Shown here piece by piece: positions 39,801-47,149 of a DNA stretch of 64,000 bases; position 1 is the first letter of the stretch; each line of letters opens with the position of its first letter. The stretch is from a virus: positions 1 to 64,000 of the IMG/VR virus record IMGVR_UViG_3300020472_000017. One strand, 5' to 3'. The position numbers were made by a program, and so were the translations under genes. A model generated the notes under the pieces. It saw only the letters and a program-made list of their open reading frames with translations, was not told where the DNA came from and did not search any database.

Positions 39801-42800
39801 TTACGTAAGTAGTACCATTAAAGGTAGTTCCTAGACTATTAGTTCCAGAAACCCACCAATCGTAGCTATTACCAGCACTTAAGTTAAGTGAAGACTTTGC
39901 TCTATAATCCTTAAGACTTGCTTGTGATAGTACTTGTGTACCAACTACTTTGAAACCTGCAGGGTGAGCAGCATACTTAAGTGGGTTCTTCCAATCATTA
40001 ATATTAATGGATGAAGAGATATCATATGAGAATTCCTGATACCTATCACTGTCATATAGTCTCTGTTCGTTAAGATCTAAGAAACCAGTGGTTCTTTCCC
40101 ACTTAGTTGCAGAAATACTAATTGGTGAAACTTCAAATACAGCATCTGCTCTAGTGAATGTATGAATCTGACCAAATGCAGCAGTCTCTTCACCAAATAC
40201 AGGTTCTCCAATCTTAAACTCACCTTCTACTATCTCTACACTAACAACACGTCCAGAAGCATCCCAATTCTTAACATAACCATATGCAGTATATGAAGTA
40301 CTAGATGCACCCTGATAAATCCTTTCTCCAACAGAGAAAGTAGCAGGCTTCATGTATGCAGTGATGTTATCGCCAAGATCAGTAGTTTCTAATGTAAAGT
40401 ATGTCTGTCCTGTTAGTTGATCACCCACTGGATTACCAGTAAATGCTATAAAGGTTCCAAGATTAGCATTTGCAAGACTAGATGCAAGTTGAATTTGATT
40501 ATCTGCTAATGCAGTATTCTTTTCTCTAGATATCGCATAATAGGTTGTGTCAACAACTAATGGTGTTGGGAATTGTCCTGTAATCTCTTTAAGAGTTACT
40601 TCTGTACCATTTGGGATTTTTGTATTATATGGGAAGTTTAATGTACTACTTGACTTTAATCCAACCCAAGTATGAGTTACCTTAGCTTTTACAGTAGGTG
40701 CAGATAAGAAACCTCTACCAGCCTTAATTACCTCTATTGACTGTATAACCTCATTTTCCAATAATGCCTTCAATTCATAGAGTGATCCACTTCCACCTTC
40801 AAGAACAACCTCAGGTGTAGAAACAAAGTTAGCTCCACCATTAATAACATCAAAATAGTCAATAACTTGAGTTCTTGTTAATTGTAAGTTATATGTTGTG
40901 TTTAACTCTGGTTTTAGGGTTCTATCGTGAGAATAGTTAAATGTGATATTATCTCCACCGATTTTCAGTATTTTGCCCAAATCGGAAGATTTAAGTAGTA
41001 TAGAAGCTCCAGAACCTGTTTTTTGCGTAATATTGACTACAGGAGCACTTTGGAACTGTATTCCAGCATTTTCGATGTTAATCTGGTTTACACCTTCATT
41101 TAAGATGGTTGAATTGAATTTTGAGTTAATTCCATTACCACCACTAACAGTAATGTTTGGTGATGACAAATAACCAGATCCAGTGTTTGTAACTGTAATT
41201 GTATCAACAGAAGCGTCTAATAACGTCGAAATAGTTGCTGGATCAGCATGTGCCAATGTAGTAACTGTAATAGTGAAATCTTCATTTCCAGCACCACCAG
41301 GAAGCTTTGTACCATCAAAAGTGATTACATCACCTAATGAGTATCCAGTACCGCCAGTTGTGCAAGTAACCGTTGCAATTGCACCATTACCATCTGTAAC
41401 AACTGTAAATTCAGCATTTACTCCATTAACGGGAGCAACACTTGTTTGAGTTACTCCAGTAGTTGTTGTATCTGGAGTAAAGGCATTTGCAACAGATTCA
41501 TTGATAGATCCGACTGTATCGACTGATCCATAGTAAGGATCATCAAATATGATGGCTGGAGCAGCTCTATAGTTAGATCCAGGGTTAGTAACAGTAACAC
41601 CAGTAAGTTGACCACCACCAGAAACAGCAGTAGCAACAATAGCTTGAACTCCACTTATTGCAGTAATTGAAGCTTGTGAATCAGCACTGTATACATTGTT
41701 AGTAGCAGCAGTGCCAGTACTGAACATGATGTAACCTTTATTACCAGCACCAACTCTTTCGTTCTTGAGAGGTTTAACTCTTAATACTGAAGTAATTACA
41801 TTCCAAGAGATGACTTGACCTCTAGCAGTTTGATTTCCTTGAGTTTCTTGTGAAATAATGACTTCATCCTTAATAAAGGCTCCAAGTACACCTGTAAGTG
41901 TTAAATCAACAAAATCAGGTAATGTTACAACTCCAGTTGGTAAAGATGACTGATTATATCCAGATCCATCATTCGTAATGGAAACATTGGATAAAGTACC
42001 AGAAATAGTAGCAACTGCGGTTGCACCAGATCCAGATCTAGTGGATCCAGTCAATTTTGGAAGAGATGAGTAATTTCTTCCAGTATCACCGATAGAGATG
42101 GTTGCAATACCACCCTCAGGGTAAATTGAGTTTGTAGTGTAGCTGATACCCGTACTATACCCAATTTCAGGTTCTAGAACAGTTATGTACTTATATGTCT
42201 TATCTGTCTTCTCACTAACGGTCTGTGTCCCTACAACAGGGTCATTCATAGCTGTAAAGTAACTTCCAGTTACAGTTCCTTCAATATCGAAATAATAGAA
42301 GATACCAGGAAGATCTTTAACGTAAATTGTAATAGAATCCTGATCTCCTGTAATTGGATCTTTTACTTCATCAGAAATATTCTTATAAGTGAAAATATCG
42401 GTATTTGCAGGATCTAACGTGAATGCAAGTGTTTTTCCAATATTACTTGTATCTGAAGTGTCGAACTTGTACTTATGACCCAAAATAAGTTGTAATTTGG
42501 GTTCTTTCACATAAACTTCAGCAGAAGCTGTATTAGCGGCTGCAATAGACGCAAAATTGCGTTTTACGGTAAATCTACGATTACTTTCAGTTCTAACAAC
42601 TGAATAATCTGTTTTATTGTATCCAGCAGGAGAAACTCCCGAAATATTAACAATATCGCCAATTCCAACCTGATGTGCAAGGCTTGAATGGATTTGAGCT
42701 TCAATTTCAACTTCAGTTAATGTAATAGTGAATCCTGATCCTGCAGGACTTAATGCATTACCTAGATTGACATTAGCAGCAGTAATAGTGTCACCGACAT

Positions 42801-45800
42801 CATAAGAGGTTCCTACACTTGTAATAGTCACTGAAGTAACTGCATTACCAGAAACAACAATAGTTGCCTTACCACCAGTACCAGAGCCGTTACTTGTTAG
42901 GGGAACTTGCTCATAAGTGCCATTTGCGTAATTACTTCCTCCAGTAATACTTGACCAACCACCTTGGTATAAATTACCGTCTGTACGCTTTCTAATATAG
43001 GTCCAATTCATTGAACCATCAGTTACAGTACCAGATTCATGAGTTGGAGCTGAAGAACTAGAAGTTCCACTTGCAGCTGCCTTATAAACCCTATCTTGAG
43101 TGAAAATAAGGTCTCCTTGAGTATATGCAGTAGTATTAGCGTATTCTGTCAACAACTTCATTGTTGAAGCATTGAAATACTTAAAGTGATACTTTGAACC
43201 AATGATCTTTGTATCAATTACTCTAGTATAAAGATTATCAGTCAAACTAACAGTAACATTCTCTCCAACTTGCAAATAGTGATTTTCTAGAGTGGTTATT
43301 GTTGTTGTACAGATGTCATCAGTGGCACCTACAGCATTTGCAAGAGTACTGACTGTTCCACCAGCAACAGCTGATACAATAGCACTAATTCCTTCTCCAC
43401 CAGTGTCTGTATTATCAAATGTTAGTCTATCATTGACTTTATACTCTTTACCGCCACCTTCAACTAGATATTGGTCAACTCCAGAGGAAGAATACTTATT
43501 AGTCGCGGAAACAACCAATGAATCCGCAGTACCACCTCTAATAACTGGATAATAACTGAAATACCCAATTCCATCTTCAAGGTAGCTTAATACTTCACCA
43601 GTTTCCATCACAATCAATGTTGTGGTGTCTTCAAGTGCTAAGAAGAAGTCAATCTTGTTGTCAAGCTTCTTTCTCTTTGCTACAATGTTATCAACACCGA
43701 TAAATGGTGCTTTATAGCGAATTGCGTCTTCTGTAAAGTTTTTCTGCAGACCATTTCCATTCCAGTTAACAGCATCCGCTTCTGAGTAGAAATTTGGTCC
43801 TATAAAGTACGGGAATTTGGGTTCTCCAGCAGAACCCTTAATTGTAGCGAAATATGCATAAACTCCATTTGGATATTCTGGAGTAACGCAGAAACGACCG
43901 TTATATTGGTCTAAATCACCATATCCTTCTCTATATTCATAATCTTCAATATAAGTGCCCATAGGGTCTGTCAGACCGTTTAGAAGAGCATCTCTAGATG
44001 ACTTAACAAGGTAACTAGAGACCATCAACTTAAATGAATTATAAGGAGTGGTATTTTCAGGATCCTCAAATCCATATGGTCCATAAATTGGATGTCCATC
44101 ATAAGCCCAACCAATAATAGGAGAGTGTGAGGTTGGATTTAATTCTTGTAGGGTGTCATCAATATTATCTCTTAAGAGGAACCTAAGTTGCTTAGGGTTA
44201 TACAGATATCCATATTCTCCGTCATATATCAAGTAGTTTTCTCCTTGGAAAACTCCACCACCTGCAGTATCAGTAGTTTTACGTGCTACGAAAGTATTTG
44301 AACCCAATTCTGCGCCAGTTGCTGCTTCGTTAAAGCTCAATTCCGTTAACTTAGTTTGGAATGAAGCTCCTGTACCTGGATATACAATACTAATCGATGT
44401 ATTACCTGCGCTATATCCCGCGCCCTTGTTTGTTACAATAATACCAGTAACAATATTGGTAGCAAGGTCTACTTGAGCAAATGCAGTAGCACCAACTCCA
44501 TCTCCAGTAATAACAACGTCTGGAGCACCATAATACCCACTACCACCGAATGTTACGATAACACTTTCGATCTTTCCGTTTAAAATGGAAGGATACGCAA
44601 CAGCACCACTACCAGAGATTAACTTAATAGTGGGTTCGTAAGTATATTGAGTTCCAGCATTAGTGATATTGATAGTATTGATTGGTCCTCGACAAATAGA
44701 GGTAGCAGTAGCACCTGTGCCATTTCCTCCACTTATAGAAACACTAGGAACACTAGTATAACCAGTACCTCCATTAGTTACAGTAATTCCAGTAACAATA
44801 CCTGATGTGATCTGAGCAGTAGCAGTTGCCTGATTGTCATTACCAGCTCCACCACCAGTAATCGATATAATTGGTTCTGTTGTATACCCACTACCACCAT
44901 TAGTAACGTTAATAGCAATTACTGAACCTAAAACGGAAACTGTTGCCGCGGCTGGTGTACCTTCATACTCCCAAGTGATAGCACCTATAGTTGCAGTCCC
45001 AGTAGTATGTGTTGGGTAAGCAGTATTTGATGAAAGACCACTATCAATAGCTCTATACCTATTACCATTATATTTTACTCTAACACCTGAAGAATAAACT
45101 GTATTGAGCTTATAATCTTCTTCAAACTCTACTGTAGGTGGGTTTGTGATATCATATCCATCTCCACCCGCATTTTTATCAATAGCTTTCAATCCACCAA
45201 ACTTCTTCTTGGTTTCTCCCTTATATGAGAATATTGGAACACCATTTGAACCAATACCAATTTGACCAACTGGAGTAGCTGTTTTTGTACTTTTAGTAGA
45301 TGGTGTAAGAGGTATTCTCTTAAGATATCTCTGGTTACCAGGAGTTAGGTCACCAACAGCAAATGGACCTATTTTATGCGATGGTACACCTGTACTAGCG
45401 ACAATAGCATCTTTAGATGATTTGTAGGTATTCTGAACGTCTGCAGTATAATCCTTGATTGAATTGTTAATAGAAGCGTAATCACTGACACCATATGCAA
45501 ATTCTCTAGAAATAAAGAATTCAAATCCACTAATACCTTGAGCTGGTGTAGATGAGAATAAAAATTCAAATTCCGTATCAGAAACAATACCAACAACATC
45601 ATGAAGATTATTGTAGATGTCTTCTGGAGCATTTAGAACTCTAATGACATCATCTCGCTTCAAACGATGCTTTTCTTTAGTCTTAACGGTACAACGAACA
45701 CTTCCATTAGGATTAACAGTTCCTAGGGTCGCAGATTCGCCTCTGAGTGCCCTTCTGACGTTATATTGGAAAGTTTCCCATATTGGGTCAATACTATCAA

Positions 45801-47142
45801 ATCCTGGTGCTATAGGGGTCGTAACCTTACTGTTGGGAAGGTAATACTGACCGCCATCAGTCAATACAACACCTCTAGTGCCTCCATAGACCTTTAATTG
45901 GATTTCCGAGTTGTCTACATTGGAATATCCGTAAATCTTGAATGCAGCAAATACTTCTTGACCTGCATCATGAGCTACATTAGTTGTACCCTCTCTTGCA
46001 CGAGTACATCCTAAAAACTGGCTGACAGTTTTATCAGAATATGTTATAATTTCATCTTCTATCCTAAAACGACCATTTATTTCTGGCCAACCAAGAGTAG
46101 AATCAACAGTAACAATTTGATCGGATATATTAGCTCCAAGATCAGCTGAAAGGACTGATTTGTATGGAGTTACAAATGCTCCTAGTGAATTATTAGTATC
46201 TACGTCAATTTCAAAGATTGAACCGCTAGAAGTGAAAACTTCAACAACGCCTTTTACGTAAATTCGCGCAGCTGCAACATTTGGATCATTTGTATCATTT
46301 TCTTGATACAGAACTTGACCAACTAACGCACCTGGGTCTCCAGTAACCGCAACAGCACGAATAACTTCCCTAGAAGTGTAATATGCGTCTGATGGCTTGA
46401 AAATACGATCTCTAGGATAGTTAATTTCCGAATCTACGCCAAAAAGCGTCCTTAAGACGAATTGGAAAGACCTTGTAGACCCTTTAGAGGCATAAAAGTC
46501 CTTAATTCTCTTAATTACGGTTGATTCAGTAACTCCATCCGCAAAATTCTTTGGAAATGTCGATAAAAACTGTTCTTTGAACTTTCCGAGTATATAAAGC
46601 GGAAAAATATTGTTTAAATTGGTAACTTTTGCTCCAAGAGCATGAGATGCAGCTACAGTTTCTTCAAATTTGTAATCTGCCTCTTCACCAATTGTTTTTA
46701 TGGCGTTAAAACCTCTCGCACAGTCCTGAAAAAGCGTAGATCCTTTCTGTTGGTAGTAAATGATCTCATCACCAACTAAAAGTAGCCCTTCAGATGGGAA
46801 ATCCCGCGTACTTTCAACGTCAACAGTTGTAGAAGATGTACTTAACGCGGAAATAAGTTTTGTTTCAGTAACTAATCCACCATAATTATCAATATTGTAG
46901 TAATCACCCCAGTTTTGGATAATATCGAAGCAATATCCTTTTAATTCTTGTGACTTATAGTATGACTTAACAAACGAAATGAAGGTAGGATAATTTTCCT
47001 GTATAAACGAAGCAAACTGTCCCGCAATATTGTGGGAAATCTGCGATTTAGATTCAGGACTGACCTCTGACGGTACTGGTGTAGTTGTAACCGTAGTGGT
47101 CGGTGTAGTCCACGAACTAACCTTCCAGGAAGAATTTGTCAT
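30889..47142 (-). CDS. 7: Giant gp7-like baseplate wedge protein, 5417 aa, highly modular
   Basis: The N-terminal 480 or so residues (IAGQFASFIQENYPTFISFVKSYY...FASKGSTRSFQFVLRTLFG-type text) match cyanophage gp7 proteins, and the gene sits between gp6 and gp8. In order follow: 'GGSGYTTEPIISITGGGAG' beta repeats (about 735-915); a YHYH domain (about 990-1110, GWAYDGHPIYGPYGFEDP); a cupredoxin-like fold lacking metal ligands (about 1545-1635, LGHKYKFDTSD); two 'NLRYGGN' modules (about 2540-2720); and about 16 'HTYPRSTDP' modules (about 3090-4910) with a third NLRYGGN-type module near 4740. T4 gp7 is about 1032 residues, so this is five times larger. I infer that the wedge core carries surface-exposed adhesive arms. 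No internal stop interrupts it. Confidence 0.88.
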   Translation of the reverse strand: MTNSSWKVSSWTTPTTTVTTTPVPSEVSPESKSQISHNIAGQFASFIQENYPTFISFVKSYYKSQELKGYCFDIIQNWGDYYNIDNYGGLVTETKLISALSTSSTTVDVESTRDFPSEGLLLVGDEIIYYQQKGSTLFQDCARGFNAIKTIGEEADYKFEETVAASHALGAKVTNLNNIFPLYILGKFKEQFLSTFPKNFADGVTESTVIKRIKDFYASKGSTRSFQFVLRTLFGVDSEINYPRDRIFKPSDAYYTSREVIRAVAVTGDPGALVGQVLYQENDTNDPNVAAARIYVKGVVEVFTSSGSIFEIDVDTNNSLGAFVTPYKSVLSADLGANISDQIVTVDSTLGWPEINGRFRIEDEIITYSDKTVSQFLGCTRAREGTTNVAHDAGQEVFAAFKIYGYSNVDNSEIQLKVYGGTRGVVLTDGGQYYLPNSKVTTPIAPGFDSIDPIWETFQYNVRRALRGESATLGTVNPNGSVRCTVKTKEKHRLKRDDVIRVLNAPEDIYNNLHDVVGIVSDTEFEFLFSSTPAQGISGFEFFISREFAYGVSDYASINNSIKDYTADVQNTYKSSKDAIVASTGVPSHKIGPFAVGDLTPGNQRYLKRIPLTPSTKSTKTATPVGQIGIGSNGVPIFSYKGETKKKFGGLKAIDKNAGGDGYDITNPPTVEFEEDYKLNTVYSSGVRVKYNGNRYRAIDSGLSSNTAYPTHTTGTATIGAITWEYEGTPAAATVSVLGSVIAINVTNGGSGYTTEPIISITGGGAGNDNQATATAQITSGIVTGITVTNGGTGYTSVPSVSISGGNGTGATATSICRGPINTINITNAGTQYTYEPTIKLISGSGAVAYPSILNGKIESVIVTFGGSGYYGAPDVVITGDGVGATAFAQVDLATNIVTGIIVTNKGAGYSAGNTSISIVYPGTGASFQTKLTELSFNEAATGAELGSNTFVARKTTDTAGGGVFQGENYLIYDGEYGYLYNPKQLRFLLRDNIDDTLQELNPTSHSPIIGWAYDGHPIYGPYGFEDPENTTPYNSFKLMVSSYLVKSSRDALLNGLTDPMGTYIEDYEYREGYGDLDQYNGRFCVTPEYPNGVYAYFATIKGSAGEPKFPYFIGPNFYSEADAVNWNGNGLQKNFTEDAIRYKAPFIGVDNIVAKRKKLDNKIDFFLALEDTTTLIVMETGEVLSYLEDGIGYFSYYPVIRGGTADSLVVSATNKYSSSGVDQYLVEGGGKEYKVNDRLTFDNTDTGGEGISAIVSAVAGGTVSTLANAVGATDDICTTTITTLENHYLQVGENVTVSLTDNLYTRVIDTKIIGSKYHFKYFNASTMKLLTEYANTTAYTQGDLIFTQDRVYKAAASGTSSSSAPTHESGTVTDGSMNWTYIRKRTDGNLYQGGWSSITGGSNYANGTYEQVPLTSNGSGTGGKATIVVSGNAVTSVTITSVGTSYDVGDTITAANVNLGNALSPAGSGFTITLTEVEIEAQIHSSLAHQVGIGDIVNISGVSPAGYNKTDYSVVRTESNRRFTVKRNFASIAAANTASAEVYVKEPKLQLILGHKYKFDTSDTSNIGKTLAFTLDPANTDIFTYKNISDEVKDPITGDQDSITIYVKDLPGIFYYFDIEGTVTGSYFTAMNDPVVGTQTVSEKTDKTYKYITVLEPEIGYSTGISYTTNSIYPEGGIATISIGDTGRNYSSLPKLTGSTRSGSGATAVATISGTLSNVSITNDGSGYNQSSLPTGVVTLPDFVDLTLTGVLGAFIKDEVIISQETQGNQTARGQVISWNVITSVLRVKPLKNERVGAGNKGYIMFSTGTAATNNVYSADSQASITAISGVQAIVATAVSGGGQLTGVTVTNPGSNYRAAPAIIFDDPYYGSVDTVGSINESVANAFTPDTTTTGVTQTSVAPVNGVNAEFTVVTDGNGAIATVTCTTGGTGYSLGDVITFDGTKLPGGAGNEDFTITVTTLAHADPATISTLLDASVDTITVTNTGSGYLSSPNITVSGGNGINSKFNSTILNEGVNQINIENAGIQFQSAPVVNITQKTGSGASILLKSSDLGKILKIGGDNITFNYSHDRTLKPELNTTYNLQLTRTQVIDYFDVINGGANFVSTPEVVLEGGSGSLYELKALLENEVIQSIEVIKAGRGFLSAPTVKAKVTHTWVGLKSSSTLNFPYNTKIPNGTEVTLKEITGQFPTPLVVDTTYYAISREKNTALADNQIQLASSLANANLGTFIAFTGNPVGDQLTGQTYFTLETTDLGDNITAYMKPATFSVGERIYQGASSTSYTAYGYVKNWDASGRVVSVEIVEGEFKIGEPVFGEETAAFGQIHTFTRADAVFEVSPISISATKWERTTGFLDLNEQRLYDSDRYQEFSYDISSSININDWKNPLKYAAHPAGFKVVGTQVLSQASLKDYRAKSSLNLSAGNSYDWWVSGTNSLGTTFNGTTYVIPKPSAKATGKLSQIQNFALGKADYTAAVPTEVQVYGRQLLDIQKILSCISYKIDDVSDKSITFDGSSSSIVSTANNQITLTNHGLVDNQRMVYNAGGDRFQDARDLIISNIDYIIEETIGSLNASYPSLTYNSTTCARDIRLVLAAWANDLRYGGNWFTLDATNAYVGGVVSLSNAHIDAANLIKDNMKFIAEEAVYLMLLDPTVGVPSGYPGIPGHNDNCIDDLVDAMEAIAYNLRYGGNSETWDAGNFYVDGVYSNPAPVDGEETQAIWCFNKCKELAAKVIINEAITVQGNHGLTQVTNTSPTYIAATCASVSSAMDTLFDIITTALSSNSLASVTRTNPSNYLKHVVGEETETIFAFNKARDLCNLAVVNNLPIGTYTTLAPIKDLSITAPSDGCATVTSAITTLAKIIADGIDNPSTLPNPDVGNYPQVRTGTAIGGLTNAGGYYVKVVDANTIEVREIPGGPAIGISAIGSGVGHTLRVSVDGTNTQFRMRSDGTGLTTKLGKTPDKDQLFVIANGIVQNPANYTFANDILTFNSPLLSGTTILVMYYDRASYTSSFQLDQIGDEIKTFDVANGLTGGYGYTDGTYTGVPLKNRLGSGSGATADITVSGQKVTNVVLSQAGNGYTQDDVLGLSEVGSSLTNNYAPSAAAYAPSTGVLEMTIGSHTLLAPTDHTATAATYDPWTGIMVVTIANHGFQNGEKVKFDDSAIVFTCTQGGGTHAYPRATDPVSSKWIPIFDVSANTFSVQVLDTVPSTNTTVHTFSSAVTDAIKHARSYIRIANNALIFSCTEAAGNHTYPRSTDPHGNLSDIPVDAVTGTTITVNALNGTAATNTTTHTFQGLSTYQFQPTSVVYTAATGEMMITAAAHGMDNGDRIKFTDNSLTFTCSKDNNATNHTYPRSSDPAAGAFLTIYSVTTDSFKVNVGTGIRQEYTPTASTYNAATGDLSLTIGAHPLLAPTTLSPTSAAYVPATGVMTLTLNGHTLKSGDRVKIADGAVKLTCLMDGNTSVKSYPRTTDPFSGKFVEVFNVQANTFDVQIGASLVVNHDVTNATYNPTTGDLALTIKDHGLVTGESIKIAANSLTFRCNYQGDNYSTDKTYPRASGSAAAGGADYAYDTAIAITATTTDTITVNVNGGQGATTDITPHTWNGGTASNAVQSGGNYTHSFSSIDADCLTVAQDTITIDENGLIFTCEMDKRATQHTYPRKSDPAYKSALAVSAITSDSITVNVGKTPLKTYTPSNALYEPTTGVMELVIGAHNLSAGQSIKLSDGAVSFSCDKNNHQTVTSYPRTSTEGFEVTGVDYNPNNGVMTITSPAHGFVNNDWIKIKEKSLTMTCNLDGNTAKKQYPRSTDYAYDRWLKISNVQTNAFDVTVLDDIPSTNTDPHSFVSNSKLSPHFADYDPTTGVMTIQNERFNVSSATYDGNSGDLVLQIGTHTLTTLDTIRLDANSLSFSCEYNSQTQTKTYPRATGANTGNGADYLYNVDIAITAVTSNTITVNANGGQGAISHAVTHTFQNATTGCVQVGHGLVNGDHIRVADEAFSFSCTQGLGTHKYPRASQDTFTAAIPTNSYDVTTGTFDAATGLAELTCGSHAFTAPSTHQATAGTYIPSTGVMTLTVAGHGWDDGDLIKIDDNALNFTCDRGAGSHLYVSGTVTNAFTDNTSTQHNITSASYNPVNGTLNLTTSAAHNLTTSNTITIAANSIGFTCTKDSHQTAHYYPRTTDPAYNTALAITANTADTLSVNVGVSSGTNTYPRATDPVSGKWIQIFNTTTDTFDVQVLDKIPATTNDTHTFVSCTATGISRASSVARVAPNSLKFTCAMDGNTATKSYPRATDPYFGKDMAVTAVTGTTATIFVGKSPIVNYTATDGTYDPAGGSLELEIGAHDFFVGETVKFTANSLTFQCAKDNYGTDHTYPRSSDPAYDTAVTITAVSDTTITLNVGVSPDQSLHRWKPGSVGTNAIISGGAYAHTWTGGTASAALMRGGSHYYPETGILKIETTTNHGMSNGDWIKFNDSAITLECTQGAGQHSYPRSTDPVSGKWLKIFNKRLNSFEVKVLDTVPSTNVTTHKVVAAAANGIVHKDPISGNAIPVSNVTYNTFDIQVLTKAPSTNTTVHTFVGAVTDSITILPIKKKVDPFYDASLEITSTTSDSIFVDVLNTAQSTSTYKHKFHSALANSVIAGGNYTHKFITSNAGAIKAGDRHAFVSATATAVERAIVSTGVYAYDKLADAGSLIRTNLGFIATTAYGRMKVNNPSFTVPSYAKCIRDTKLIVDAVADNVEFGGNDATYDAAVYYVGTVHVEGEEGETVEVFNHARDICREVMRNIVVTTNTFTQGTQVRDLTITNDSGNTVYDTNDCQDVASTITTLFNIVTTAVGSGAHIYNGGTSSNAITITAGSVQKDVTAATYSPDTGILEMTIGAHSFTTSDTVTIGADKLSFTCSLDSNATSHTYPRTTDPVYNTAIPITAVTGTTITCNVGSTGNLNSVTRTASGAPDFQIKVGTVNFDGTDTTFTAQVDGSTQTLPASDNFLLFLNSTLQVKGSTDSYTYTGSTITFNEAPIPGMDFYGFYFGKMSLIDDLAPYFDNAKLTFTMKQDNEPISLESDNAAVIASNNLVIFLNGVFQEPGVAYDLRGSIIEFSEAPRAGSQCTAFIFTGSSDDVLVSKTFNSIDPGDRLQVASEGTDRLIATVSSSTSIDSYEYTGLRPTPAEFNATLVNGKITQVAITSPGSNYENPPILLFQGGGGEGAFAETTIEAGSGKVLSVINLQGGNNYTTVPTVLPTHPLHIERKQRNRLISDSNMLANAYLTTTVTAVGTTLNLTNVWYDVSQKNGFPDEGEVLIPFYSSANSVWTVERILYGAKNTSGNTLTVATGGRGYGGTTAHAHTILTGTYTSSGTTCTVTTASAHNLVTGMEFYLDHTTGDGFDGTYKVTVTNTTTFTVQYPFSRTTSGNVSLLPEVRLRSL
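32400..37860 (-). repeat. Tandem 'HTYPRSTDP' modules in the gp7-like gene
   Basis: About 16 diverged copies counted by eye. Plus-strand cores lie near 32410, 33685, 34020, 34285, 34510, 34615, 35100, 35385, 35735, 35905, 36160, 36480, 36740, 37080, 37380 and 37605. Each copy encodes a conserved Cys, then His-x-Tyr-Pro-Arg and Asp-Pro, and often 'VLDTVPSTNTTVHTF'. The same module occurs in the fibre gene at the left edge. Confidence 0.75.
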
Positions 47143-47149
47143 CTGTTAA

